From Adineta steineri (lineage: Eukaryota; Rotifera; Eurotatoria; Adinetida; Adinetidae), in NCBI GenBank assembly GCA_905250115.1, contig CAJNOI010000003.1:593325-657324 (forward strand): DNA of 64,000 bases, given 5' to 3'. Positions 49,291-61,695 of the stretch are shown here, in pieces. A model generated the notes under the pieces. It was not told where the DNA came from and did not search any database. It saw only the letters and a list, made by a program, of their open reading frames with translations. Made by a program: the position numbers and the translations under genes. Every line of letters begins with the position of its first letter. Position 1 is the stretch's first letter.

Positions 49291-52200
49291 ATGAGAAAAT
49301 TTTTCAGTCAGAAATCAAAAAATAAGACACATCAACAACAAATCACATTGACAGGTCCATCTTCAACTGTATCACCATTCAATAAAGACGATGAATTACA
49401 AATAAATGCAGCAATAACAAGAAAAAGCAAATCACAAGCTACACCTAGTCAATCCCAAACAATAATAAACTCAACCGATCAATTAATTAACTCAACATCG
49501 GATGAATCAATATCATCTGAACAAAAAATTAATACTCAATTAAAACAAGATGAAAATTTAGAAAAATCAAAAAAATTATTTGTTGTTGTTTCAGGTAATA
49601 AACATTTTCTTAAGCAATATATATATAATACATTACACAGAATTATTTCCCTAATAGAAATAAACAAGAGAGGAAAAAAATGAATAGTATGTTGTCTTTT
49701 GTTTTCTATTGATTAACATTTTGTTATAAAACAGATACCCTTAGAGAAGCTTCTCTCAAATAGAACGATATTTATACATTTAAACCCTTTCACATTTATG
49801 CATTGAAGTAATGCGTAAGTACTGAATAAATCTATAGTGATTATAAAAATAACAGATGGAATTTTATTCGAATTCTATATTTCCTACGTGATTTCATCTA
49901 CTATTATATATATATATATATATATGTCTACGAATGCACGTTTTAATATTAAATATGTTTTTATTAGATGTGGATTCAGCTTGCACTTCATCATTATTAC
50001 CAACAGTATCAAAAGAAAATCCAGATTCTCATTTATTAAGTGTTGATGAATGTGAATCAGCTGAGCCGCTTATGACACTTCAACAACCACAGCAACAATC
50101 ACATCCAATAACACGTAAACGTTCATCAACTGGTTCCGGTCAACATTTAGTTCGTTATCGTGAACAAAATACAAAAAAATTTGTTGAAGAACGTCTTCGT
50201 CGTCGTAGTTGGATGGTATCACAAGCACAATTATTATCAACATCAACAAATTGTCCAAATAATATGTCTACATCAACAAATAATTCTCAATCACCTGATA
50301 TTCTTACACCAAATCAACAAACAGTAAATCTAGTACGTTTACGTCGTCTTCGTTTAGGACAATCAGAACCAAATTTAAATTCATTACAAATGAATTATTT
50401 CTATCAAATGTCTCCATCACTTAAATCTTCACCTCGAACATCATCAGCAACAACAAGTGGTGGTGCTGATAATAACAATAATTCTCAAAATAATAATTCG
50501 AATTCAACAAATGTTCAATTAACACCATCACAAAATCAACAACAACAACATTATTTTCCATTTCCATTACGTCGACCAAGTTCACGTCGTTCAAATTTAT
50601 CCGGTTTAAATTTAATTAATTTAAAATATGCTTTAAGAAAGCAATTATCACCTCAACAACAACCAACATTATGTGCAACTTTATCTGAACCACAAGATAC
50701 AAATAAATCATCAGCTACATTTAACCCATCATCATCAAGTGCATTTAAACCTATAATTAATCTTGATGATAATTCCAATCGTCGATGGTCATTAACATCA
50801 GCTCCATCATCAAGTGGTTATGGTACAACAACACCAATAACATGTCATTCACATGAAAGTTCACAATATTCATCATTTGAACGTCTTCAACATCAACAAC
50901 AACAATTACAACAACAGCAACAACAACAACAACAAAATCCTCAACAACATATTTGTACATGTAAACAATTAATAAATATACCGAATTCAAATGAAGGAAG
51001 TCTATCAAATAGTAGTCCAAGTGATGATTTTATTTATGGTAGTTTACAACGTTTAGAATCACGTTCATTATCAATGTCAATGCTTGATGCAAATATATCA
51101 TCATCACCATGTAAAATGATGATTATGCCTGATCATGATATAAATACCATGGCATATATTTATAAAGAACGTTATCCAACAGCTAAAGTACAAATGGAAG
51201 AACGTTTACAAAATTTTATTGATACATATAAAACAGTTGATAAATTTGAATATTGTTCAGATGGTTCAGCACGATTTATACATAATCAAATTGTTGAATT
51301 AGCTAAAGATTGTTTAGAAAAATCTCATGAAGATTTAATAACAACATTATATTTTAATGAAATGACAAGTAATTTAGAGCGATTATTATTAAATACAAAA
51401 GAAAAATGTCCACAAGCTATTGGAAATTTACAAACAGTTGTACGAAATCTTTTATTAACAACAGCAAGATCAGCACGTTTACTTGAATGTTTAGAATTTG
51501 ATCCCGAAGATTTCTTACGTACATTAGATGAAGTTGAATGTCAAGCTAAAATTAATGGAAATATTAAACAAGATATTCCTAAATATATTTGTTCAAAACT
51601 TAATCTTGAACGTAATCCACTTGATGTTATTGATGCATTACAGGTATTTTGAAATATAAGAGATTGCATGACGGAAATTTACTTTAGCAATGAACCGTAT
51701 TCTTTTTTGTTTGTACTGTATGACTCGGAAATCAATAGGGATTCTCTTTTATATCTAAGAAAAAGCAGATGTTAGCGGAAATGTCTAGAAGAAAATGAAC
51801 TTTCGGGATAATCACTAGGGAATTCATTAATCATATAATAAGAATCATACTAATTCGTATCTTACATACGTAAATAGGAGAACCTTGTTACATAAATTAT
51901 GAGATGTATATTTATGTGAAATTAAAAAAGCAAATCTATTATTTAGGTTCATGAATCTTTTGAGATTGAACGACAAGATTCAACAGATAGTAAAGCAAGT
52001 GTTGGATTATCTGAAAGTGAAAGTGAATCATTTACAGATTCAAATTATTTAACTATAACACCAAATTCAACATTTCCACCAATTGAACATCCATTATCAA
52101 CAAAAGGTCCATGTGAGGATGATTTTGAAGTGATTAAATTAATATCAAATGGTGCATATGGTGCTGTTCATTTAGTAAAACATCGTCAAAGTCATGAACG

Positions 52201-55200
52201 ATATGCTATGAAAAAAATTTCTAAGACTCATCTGATTTTACGTAATCAAGTTGAACAAGCATTTGTTGAACGTGATATAATGACATTTACAGACAATCCA
52301 TTTGTTGTTGCACTTATATGTACATTTGAAACTAAAAAACATTTATGTCTTGTTATGGAATATGTTGAAGGTGGTGATGTTGCTACTTTATTAAAAAATA
52401 TCGGTGGACCATTAAATATTGATATAGCACGAATGTATTTTGCTGAAACAACATTAGCAGTTGAATATCTTCATTCCTATGGTATTATTCATCGTGATCT
52501 TAAACCTGATAATCTTTTAATAACAGCTATTGGTCATATAAAATTAACGGATTTTGGTTTATCAAAAATTGGTTTAATGTCATTAACAACAAATTTTTAT
52601 GAAAAACATATTGATAAAGAAACAAAAGCATTTAATGATAAACAAATATGTGGTACACCAACTTATATAGCACCTGAAGTTATCTTAAGAAAAGGTTATG
52701 GTAAACCAGTTGATTGGTGGAGTATGGGTATAATATTATATGAATTTTTAGTTGGTATGCCACCATTTACTGGTAATACACCAGATGAATTATTTGTTAA
52801 TGTTATTAATGGACAAATGGAATGGCCTGATATACTTGATGAATCAACCATTGATTTATCTTCATCAGCTTGTTATGATTCATCGGAACAAATGTTTTGT
52901 CCTGAAGCAAAAAATTTAATTGAACAATTACTTGAACATGATCCATCGCAACGTTTAGGTACATTAGGTGGTGCATATGAAATTCGTACACATCCGTTTT
53001 GTGCTCCTATTAATTGGAATACATTATTACGTGAAAAAGCAGATTTTGTACCAGTATTAGAATCACCCGATGATACATCTTATTTTGATACACGAGAAGA
53101 TCGTTATCAACATTCAGATGATGATATTTTATCATCAACAACAAATAAACAAACACAAGTTACATTACCTGATAATGATTCGGATATATTATTTGCATCA
53201 TTTTCATCTGTTTCATTAAAATATGTTTCAGAATTATCTGGAAATCATAAACAACGTAATTCAAATAAAACACAACAACATCAAGATTCAACAACAACAA
53301 ATACAACTGCATCGGAAATGTCATCAACAGATGTATCAAGAGCGAATTCATGTTCAGAATGTTTTCATCCAGATAGTGTTATACGAATTAATTCACCAAG
53401 TGGTTTTCAACCACTTATTATGTCTCAATCCATGCCTGTTGAAACAAGAGAAAAAGGTAAATGATAAACTTGAATATTATTTTCGTTTATAACTAATTTG
53501 TTTTTAGTTGAACCATCACCTATTCAAGCAACATTTGGTTCGGATACATTTGAGCCATTACTCGTTTCTTCTGATGATAATTCTTCTGAATCATCATCAA
53601 TTAAAAAGAATCCAAGTATATTTATTCCATCAGATAAATTATTATTATCTAATATAACATTATCAAGAAAAAATTCATCATCATCATCTTCTGTTTCATC
53701 ATCTGTACCAGTTTCATCATCAACAACATTGACATCAAATACCGATGACAAGAAAACAAGTTCAGTTACAACAAGTACACCTTCAACTACAACTAAACAT
53801 TATAAACAACGTAAAACTTCACTTAAATTACTTGAACAACAAAATGCAAATGATAGTGGTGATGATAATAATCAACAACAAAAGAGTAAATCTCGTCATC
53901 ATCATCACCATCATCATCATAAAAAAGTTCGTGTTCCTCGTGCTTTATCTCCACTACAACCAAAACAATCATCGACATTACCAACACCGGCAAATAATAT
54001 TAATATTCCTACAAATACAAAATCACAAGATATTATTCAATCAAATACATTAAATGTTTCACCACAATCATCTGAAATAACACCTACTGCATCATCAATG
54101 AATGAAAATGAATTTAAAAAATCAGCTTCATCAAATTCACTTGTACCACCACCACCACACTCAATAACAACAGCACCAACAACAACAACATCAACAGGTG
54201 CAACTAGAGTAAATTCATATCCTATAACAACAGTAAATAATCCAAATAAACCGGTGAAATATAACAATCAACAACAACGAAATTTTCCACGATCACTTTC
54301 AAAATCATTTTCATCCTCATCCTCATCATCCTCACCACCACCATTCTGGCTTAGTAATCCAGTAAGTTATTTTTTTCCTTTTGAAATTCATCAGATAAAT
54401 TATTTTTTGCCTCTTCTTTCTTTTAGGATGATCGTTCTTATCGTCATACACAACGTCATAATATGGCTGTATCTCCACTTGAACGTGATACAACTCTTAA
54501 AGCTCATCAACAGAATTCATTTTCCTCATCGACTATATCACCTATACATTCAATAACAAATAATCTTCGACCACCGATTATTATTCGTCGTGGCCCGCGT
54601 AGTTTTGGTTTTACATTACGTGCTGTTAAAGTCTTTCATGGAAATACGGATTATTACACGACTCAACATGTTGTTGTTGCTGTTGAAGGTCCAGCACAGG
54701 AAGCTGGTTTAAAACCCAATGATGTTATAACTCATGTTAATGAACGTCCTGTAGCTGGTCTTTTACATCCAGAAGTTGTTAAATTAATTCTAAGTGGTTC
54801 TCCAAAATTATCAATACGTGCTATACCTTGTTCAGAAACTCAAATACGTACTGGTGGAAGACGTCGTTCACCATCAAAACAAAAAATTCGTTATCAACCT
54901 CAGCATCAACAACAACAACAACAACAGTCACAACAACAACATTATTATGATAATAAAAAAACTCAAACAAGTAATTCATATCATCAACCATATTGTCAAA
55001 AATATCGAACAAATTCATCAGGAAATTCAATAAATATGAATTCAAATAATAGTAATGGAAATAATTCAAATGCAGCAAATCTAAATAAAAAACATCCACA
55101 AAATAATTCTTTATTTCGACGTTTAAGTGAACGAAAAGTAGCTCGTGATATGGAAGCAGCAGCCATAGCTGCGGGAAGTCCATTAACCATTCCAACAACA

Positions 55201-56391
55201 TTAATAACGAATACACACACGAATAATACATTAACAACGACAAATACATCTATATTATCATCCTCTTTACCATTACTTTTATTTAATCAATCAAATAATG
55301 ATCATAATAATGATAGATCATTAACAACAATCTATCATCAACCTCGTCCAAATATTCTTGATTCATCTGAATGGCCACCGCTTCAAGCACCACTTAAACC
55401 ACCGACACCCACTGGTAGTGAACCAGATTCTCCTCAACCAACTCTTTTACCATCTATTGTGAGACAGAAATCTCAGGTATGTATATATAATAACAATAAT
55501 AATAATGATTTTGCTAATAAACTAATTCCTCTTCGCACTTTTCAGATTTCCGTTTCTCCTTTGGCTAGATGTCCTTCATCATCATCACATACTAATTCAT
55601 CCGCTCATCCATCTCTTTGTAAAACTTTATCAGAACCACCAATATTTCCTCGTCATAATAGCCATAGTCAATATCTGGTAAACAATAATGAAAATGACAA
55701 CAATAACATTCAGAGTGATCAACTCTGATTGTGTGTGTGTGCGCGCGCTTTGCTTCAAACTTAAAAATGCCAATTAAAAAAAAAAAAAGAAACAATCATG
55801 TGCTGATGCTTGTGTGAATGTGTGTGTTATGTAAATATGCATATAACTATGCGTGAGTTTGATTTCTTTTGTGTTTTGATCAATCAATATTACTACATGA
55901 GCGCATTATTCATACCAAAAAAAACTCGATTGAATCAATATATAACATAAGGTAACTAACTTGCACGTAACTAATTTGTTTGCAAAGCCAATTTTTGCTT
56001 ATAATAAATGTCACATTTATATTCTATTTATGTTTGATTTTAGCCTCGACAAACTCATTCTTCTGAACATAATCATGCACAAAATTATTTGTATACACCC
56101 ATGACAACAACAACAACAACTCATAAGAGAAAAGTATTTCATCAAAAATTAACTTATCAACCTCCTTCTCCTACAGATTCATCATCTCAACCACCATTTA
56201 TATTAGAAAATAATACGAATCGAAATTCCAAACAAAATTCAAATTATTTCGATATTGTCTATCATGATCAATCAACTCGTTCATCTTCAACTGAATCATC
56301 AGCGAGTTCAACATCGACACTCATGCATGTCGATAATTTTTCTGCTACCCCGGTCGTTATTCCTACAAAAATTTTCTATCGACGAAGATAG
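49291..56391 (+). CDS. MAST-family microtubule-associated serine/threonine kinase (DUF1908, kinase, PDZ)
   Basis: Seven exons (49291-49594, 49968-51643, 51947-53456, 53508-54361, 54427-55476, 55546-55677, 56044-56391) give about 1,957 aa. The first 480 residues are low-complexity and Q/S-rich, with basic patches ([13 protein letters not shown] type). A DUF1908 pre-kinase domain lies at about 485-650 ([20 protein letters not shown], then FDPEDF). The AGC kinase domain spans about 718-990, with [47 protein letters not shown] and VDWWSMG. All catalytic residues are present. A PDZ domain at about 1,495-1,590 ([31 protein letters not shown]) binds C-terminal peptides. The exon junction at 55477-55545 is an in-frame 69-nt intron. 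MAST kinases bind microtubules and PTEN. An ATCAG acceptor-like site ends 6 nt before the ATG. Confidence 0.93.
55477..55545 (+). other. 69-nt stop-free intron of the MAST gene, possibly retained
   Basis: GTATGT at 55477 and TTTTCAG ending at 55545 bound 69 nt, a multiple of three with no in-frame stop. Splicing gives [12 protein letters not shown], a good MAST-like reading. Retention would add 23 Asn-rich residues. Splicing is likelier from the strong sites. Confidence 0.6.
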
Positions 56392-56999
56392 GTTTCTTTT
56401 AAAAAATGTACATATATATATTATGTGAGTGTGTGCGTGTGTGTGTGTATCTAGGTTAGCCTTGTATATACGTTTTTCCTGGTTTTCTTTTTCTCTTCTT
56501 TTACATGTGTCTTTCAAGTAAACTGTTTCTTTCTTTCTTTCTTTCTTTTTCTCTTAACAAAAAAATCTAGCCCAATAATTGTGCTGCTTTTATTATCGTC
56601 CATAGGACTTTCTCATATGATTTTGACTATTCTTGTATTTCTCTTGATGATGATGATGATGATGATGATGATAATGATGGTTTTTGAGGCGTGACGTATT
56701 ATTGTTCAAATCTGATGATGAACATATACACACACATAAAAAAAAGCAAACAAACATGCGCGCTCGTATATATGTATACATATTTCTTTCATTCGGTGTT
56801 TCTTTTTCTTTTCCCCGTTTTTTTGCTTCTACGACTGTGTATATTATTATAAACATGTTTTTTGTTCCTTTTTCTCGCTTGCACAAACACATGGATTATA
56901 AAAAAAAAAGCAAACAGCAACAACTAAAAAAAAAGAATTATTATATAACTGAGTACAGTGCCATTCGATAGATGACTTTAGTTTTAGATAATTTAAAAT
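56392..56999. repeat. Intergenic stretch rich in microsatellites
   Basis: About 600 bp contain a GT/TG tract near 56424-56449, a CTTT tract near 56528-56552 and a GAT tract near 56645-56672. Long A runs near 56737 and 56900 follow. No gene is evident. A TTTTAG site at 56982-56987 precedes the next ATG by 12 nt. Short minus-strand frames here translate the repeats and are not genes. Confidence 0.65.
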
Positions 57000-58018
57000 A
57001 TGGTTCGGTTAACACCGATTCTACGATATAGTGATTATTTTCATATGCCAAAACGATATGTTGAACGAGTCAAATTCAATGGAACAGTTATTGGTAAAAC
57101 AAAAATCTAATTTCATAGAAGAAGAAAAAGAGGTTTTCTAATACTATTCTATTTCCAGAGGGTAATATGAATGTTATACCAAATAAAACAATAAAATATA
57201 ATGATCCATGGATATATACACATGATCCACCTTGGACTGATCTTGCTCTACGTAGAAATGATCCAAGACAAGGTCAACGACGACCACAATTAGTTGAACC
57301 ATTAAAAACTTGGGATTTTTTTCGTGGAGATATTGTATGTTATTTCTTTTAATTTTCTAATTAATTCTTAAATATATCTATCAATAGGTTGAAATTATGG
57401 TTGGAAAAGATAAAGGCAAACAAGGCAATGTAACTGCTTTTATTCGAGAATTAAATGCTGTTTTTGTTGCTGGACTTAATTTAGTAAATAAAATATTTTT
57501 ACAATTAATCTTTAACATAATTTTATATGTTAGGAAGTTCAACGAATAAGTGGTGGTGTTATCGCTGCTAGTACAATTGCTGTTAAAGAAAAACCACTTA
57601 TTGCTCCATATCAAATAAAATTAATCGATCCATACGATGGGTAAATCATTTTATTCTTTATATATGTTTTTATTTTGATAATTTTTAGGAAACCATGTAC
57701 TATTGAATGGCGTTATACAGCTGAAGGTGAATTAGTACGTGTATCTACTCGATCTGGTCGAATTATTCCAAAAGCACCTACATGGGAAGAAACATTTGAC
57801 TATGCAAAGAAAAAAACTTATAAACGTAAAAGAAAAAATATAAAAAAAATAATTTTTTTTCTCATATTGAATTATTTTTAGCTGGCCCTGGTGATACTAT
57901 CGATGATGAACTTAAGCGTGTTACATTTCAACCTAAACTAATGACAGTTGCTGAAGAATTAATGAAAGCGAATGGCATTGTAGAGACTAAAAAACGTGGC
58001 CCCGTGTATATCTATTAG
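57000..58018 (+). CDS. MRPL24: Mitochondrial large ribosomal subunit protein uL24m
   Basis: Multi-exon gene with very short introns (57826-57882 is one of several). It opens [19 protein letters not shown] and carries a KOW-type uL24 core. Key blocks are [36 protein letters not shown] and [20 protein letters not shown]. They are followed by [25 protein letters not shown] and the ending [23 protein letters not shown]. Each has a close counterpart in animal MRPL24 ([44 protein letters not shown]). It acts in the mitochondrial large subunit. The ATG at 57000 is 12 nt after an acceptor-like site. The stop at 58016-58018 is followed only 76 bp later by another same-strand gene. Confidence 0.92.
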
Positions 58019-58094
58019 TTAAAAATAAATATGACGTTTTGTTATGCAATAGGAAAACAAAAATGATGTTTTTTTTATAAATTTTCAGATAGGA
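58019..58094 (+). promoter_or_regulatory. 76-bp intergenic gap with T-rich acceptor: operon-like trans-splice site
   Basis: Between two same-strand genes the gap is only 76 nt. It ends in a T8 tract, ATAAATTTTCAG (AG at 58087-58088) and an ATG 6 nt later. This combination of short spacing, T-rich tract and AG just before the next start is typical of spliced-leader acceptors within operons. It could also be a 5' UTR intron acceptor. Confidence 0.5.
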
Positions 58095-58542
58095 ATGATA
58101 AATTTATTTGTATTAAAAACTTCCCTATTAACAAATACAACGAGGAATGTTCTTAAGAGTGTGTTACCAATACAACCTATTCGAACAGCTTTTCTCTATG
58201 AATCAAGACATAGAGTTAATGTTATGAAACGAATGGCTAATCATGGTATTCATAATGAATTAGGACGAAAGAAAGGTCAAGTTTATCTATGGGAAAAATT
58301 AATTAAAGGTGAAGATGTTGTTGTTGGTTAGTAAATATTTTGTTTTTTAATTTATTATTAAAAACTTTTCGCTTTGTATTTTTTTAGAAGCACCATTTTT
58401 TCCATTTACTCTAGCAGCCAAAGCAGCAAAGAAACCTTTTAGTGAAGTCAAAGATAAATTTAAACCTCTTAAACCAGTACGAATACCACGACCAGATCCA
58501 TGGCTTGATCGAAAAACTTTCAAACATACAAAGAAATTTTAA
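58095..58542 (+). CDS. Small basic protein, unrecognised; possibly mitochondrial
   Basis: Two exons (58095-58326, 58388-58542) give about 128 aa. I do not recognise the family. The N-terminus (MINLFVLKTSLLTNTTRNVLKSV) is basic and hydroxylated, as in mitochondrial presequences. The body has RHRVNVMKRMANHGIHNELGRKKGQVYLWEKLIKGED, an EAPFFPFTLAAKAAKKPF block, and a basic end (DPWLDRKTFKHTKKF). Size, basicity, presequence-like head and the operon-like position just behind MRPL24 suggest a mitoribosomal or mitochondrial protein, but that is inference. It converges with the transporter gene 83 bp downstream. Confidence 0.6.
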
Positions 58543-58625
58543 TTGTTTTTTGTATTTAGTGAATTGGTTTTTTTCAGAAACAAAAAGATGATACAATTAG
58601 GATTTATTAATGTAATGAAATTTTC

Positions 58626-59909
58626 TCAACAATATGCTTGACAAGCATTTCGACTTTGAAATACATTATAGACGTTGACAAGTAAATACATTGGTATTGC
58701 TCCTATAAGAGTACCCATTTGAGTTGCTGCTCCATACCAAAATAATCCACTTTCATGTGGATATTCTTGTCGAATTCGATTTCCAATTACCAATCTTATA
58801 TAATAAAAAAGTAAATAAGCTAGAAAATAACAGCTAATAACTAATATAGCACCACCCGTTGAATCATGTAATGGCGGACATGGACTTAAAAAAGCAACAA
58901 TTATTACATATATTGATATACATGTTGCAATTATGAATATAATCGATATTGTAATAAAATTTAATATACTTCGTATAAAAACACCGATTAATACGGAAAA
59001 TGGATTTGAAATAGGTAATATAAGACTTGAAATATAATAAGCACGTTGAGAATAGGGTAATACAGCATATGTACCAATTGCGGGTAATATACCGTAGATA
59101 ATCAAACTCGATAAAGATCCTATGATGAGAAGACCGTAATAATATTTTTTTGTCATAGAAGTTGATGTTGCAAGGATAACTGATGGTGGTTCTGTTTGTA
59201 GAGAAAGTTCATTAGAACTTGCTATTGGTGAGGAATCATAGACTATGATCGTTCGATTCGATTTTGCAATCGATGAAAATTCAAGTATAAGAAAAGCAAA
59301 AAGTGAAAGTAAAATAATTGCAACAAATATCCAAAAATAAACTTGAACTGAAAAACGTGGTGACGAATATTCTGCATAAGTTGAATTAGCTGGACATGTT
59401 GCTTCACCTCCAACACCTTGTATAGATGCTAGCACGGATGGAATTAATGATGTAAGACTTTCACCAAGATAAAGTGCATTAAGTAAACTTGCATGATATC
59501 GTTTCATATAATCAGCATATGTAACACTCGATGTCGTATCTAACGTACCAAGTAAAAAAACTAGAATAAGAAAAAATACTGAATGTTCTCGACCAGCAAT
59601 ATAACTTCTTTTATTCCAATATTGAGCAATTAAAGCACAAGATATAATTCCTACGATAATTTCTATATAAATAAATATTCGTTCATTAAGACGTTGTTTG
59701 AAACAAAGTTTTAATAATACTATTATTAATGGTCCGATATTACTTAACGCAATGGCAAGAGTTAGATAAGATGGTAAAGCCCAACCTTCTGGTGCTTCGT
59801 TAACAATTAATGGAAGTTCAACCCAAACACCATTGACATCAAGCCAAGTTGATAATGCAAATATAACAAGAAGAAATGCAGTTGAATAAAATCTCTTATT
59901 ACGTTGCAT
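58626..59909 (-). CDS. SLC52-type riboflavin transporter
   Basis: One exon of 427 aa with about 11 membrane segments. It moves riboflavin across the plasma membrane. Family signatures include STWLDVNGVWVELPLIVNEAPEGW at the N-terminus and ALSNIGPLI. SVTYADYMKRYHASLLNALYLGES and the ending LFWYGAATQMGTLIGAIPMY also fit, the latter near the C-terminus. The start at 59909 gives the normal family beginning. A non-conserved loop near residues 215-250 is polar. It has no introns, unlike most neighbours. Without the family tree I do not assign a paralogue number. A TAAAG site lies 5 nt before the ATG. Confidence 0.9.
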   Translation of the reverse strand: MQRNKRFYSTAFLLVIFALSTWLDVNGVWVELPLIVNEAPEGWALPSYLTLAIALSNIGPLIIVLLKLCFKQRLNERIFIYIEIIVGIISCALIAQYWNKRSYIAGREHSVFFLILVFLLGTLDTTSSVTYADYMKRYHASLLNALYLGESLTSLIPSVLASIQGVGGEATCPANSTYAEYSSPRFSVQVYFWIFVAIILLSLFAFLILEFSSIAKSNRTIIVYDSSPIASSNELSLQTEPPSVILATSTSMTKKYYYGLLIIGSLSSLIIYGILPAIGTYAVLPYSQRAYYISSLILPISNPFSVLIGVFIRSILNFITISIIFIIATCISIYVIIVAFLSPCPPLHDSTGGAILVISCYFLAYLLFYYIRLVIGNRIRQEYPHESGLFWYGAATQMGTLIGAIPMYLLVNVYNVFQSRNACQAYC

Positions 59910-61695
59910 TTAGACTTTAACAAAAAAAAAACGAATATGTTTTCTTTTCAGTCTATAAATATAAAAAATAATTATTAGATATTTTTCAAATGATTTATAG
60001 GCAATATTCGCTATGTGTCAAGACAATAACGGGGAGGACATTAGTGAAGTCCATAAATGTGCTATATTCATACGATAAATATATCATTGCTCGGTCCTTA
60101 TCACACTATTCTAACTGATAAAATAGAGGCAGTTCACGAATATAATAGAAAAGAAGACCAAGAAACTGAAATCTAATTAATAGAAATAGAACTTTCCTAT
60201 ATATCTGTTTTTTTCAGTTACATGTCTTCCAAAATGTGAATAATTTATTTGATATTTTTACGATAAAATAACTGCAAAGAAATATGAATATATGTAAACA
60301 TAATTCAGAATATTCTATATGTTAATATATAATAGAATCAAATCCGAAGGTTGTTTTCATATGAAAGATACACATACTTTATAGATTTTTATTATATACA
60401 ATAACAAGAATATTCATCTTATCGTGTATTTTTATGACAATCTCAGTATTATATAAAACAAAAAGACATTCTCCAGATAACTTGTTTTTGTTTTTATATA
60501 AAACACAACGTGAAAGGTGACGTCGTTGACAACTCGTGATAAAATGATTGTTGTTTTCAAAATATTTAAATGGATTAAATGCATGTAACAAATACAAAAA
60601 AAAATTATTTGACTCTAGTTGAAAACTATAAGAAATGTGATCGTAGACAAATATAGTTGAGAATAAGGATTCATAGAATATTTTCATCCGAACTTCCTTA
60701 TCCTATAAAATCATAGCAGAAAATATGAGCTAATGGATTAACTATAACAAATGGAATGTGAGGCAAAGTATTTATATAGTTCTTATCAGAAAATACACCA
60801 AGATCGATTTTTTTCATATTTAGGGATAATTAAACTGAAAAGCAAAAATAGAAGTTAGGCGCTAGCTGATAATATGAATAGTGACTCACATGTATCTAAG
60901 TAAATAAATTATATAAACGGTTTGATTTATAAATCGATGCTTTTTTAACCAAAGGACAACGTGTGAAAATATACTATTGATTAATTCCATTATCTAATGT
61001 TTTGTACTAAGCCAAACAATAGCTTGTACTCTTTTCTCTATTAATATTTTACACTTTGATCGAATGCCATCAATCGATTCATCTTTTCACTAAATAATGG
61101 CATTTTTCTGCATTAATTCAGTAAGGAAACAATTTTTTTTGCAAAAACAAAAGTATATACATATACTAAATCTTATATAGCTCTATATTGGGTTTGAAAT
61201 CGTCGCAATTTTTATAGTTGGTTCAAACCTTTCAAGAATGTAAAACGAAGGAGAATGCCTGTAGGTTCAACATAAACTTAATCTCATGATAGAATGCACA
61301 GATAGAAAATTTTGTAAAAGTAAAAATTACACTGATGTGCGATTATATTTATAATTTAATAAAAAAAGCTGTTAGCGCAATCCCTAGCGGGATTAAAATG
61401 TGAAACACGATGTAACTGTTGTTTCTACCTTCACGAAGATAGTTTAATCGTATCTTTATGAAGCGGATTTTGCCTCATTCTGTGGCATAAAGGTATAGAA
61501 ATATCAGAAAGAAATAGTTTACATATAATATATTCACTTATTTAGCGTTTTAACAGTTGTGTGAGTGTATATATTGTAATCTTTGCTCGCTTATGTCTAC
61601 ACCCACACCCTCAAGACAATCATTTATTCTTTTCTTTCGTTTACAAGTCTATTAATTTTTCTAATTGTACCAATTCAAAAATTTTTTTCATGAGA
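59910..61695. other. Intergenic stretch
   Basis: About 1.8 kb of AT-rich DNA, 5' of the transporter gene and 3' of the kinase gene. The short frame at 60379-60687 lacks protein character. I found no RNA gene or clear repeat. Confidence 0.45.

Noticed and set aside
54794-55249. Plus- and minus-strand open frames within the MAST exon
   Set aside because: They are shadow frames of CAA/AAT-rich coding sequence; composition is only Leu/Tyr/Val or Asn/Gln from repeats.
56593-56971. Short frames on both strands between MAST and MRPL24
   Set aside because: They translate microsatellites (His runs from GAT repeats) and show no protein features.
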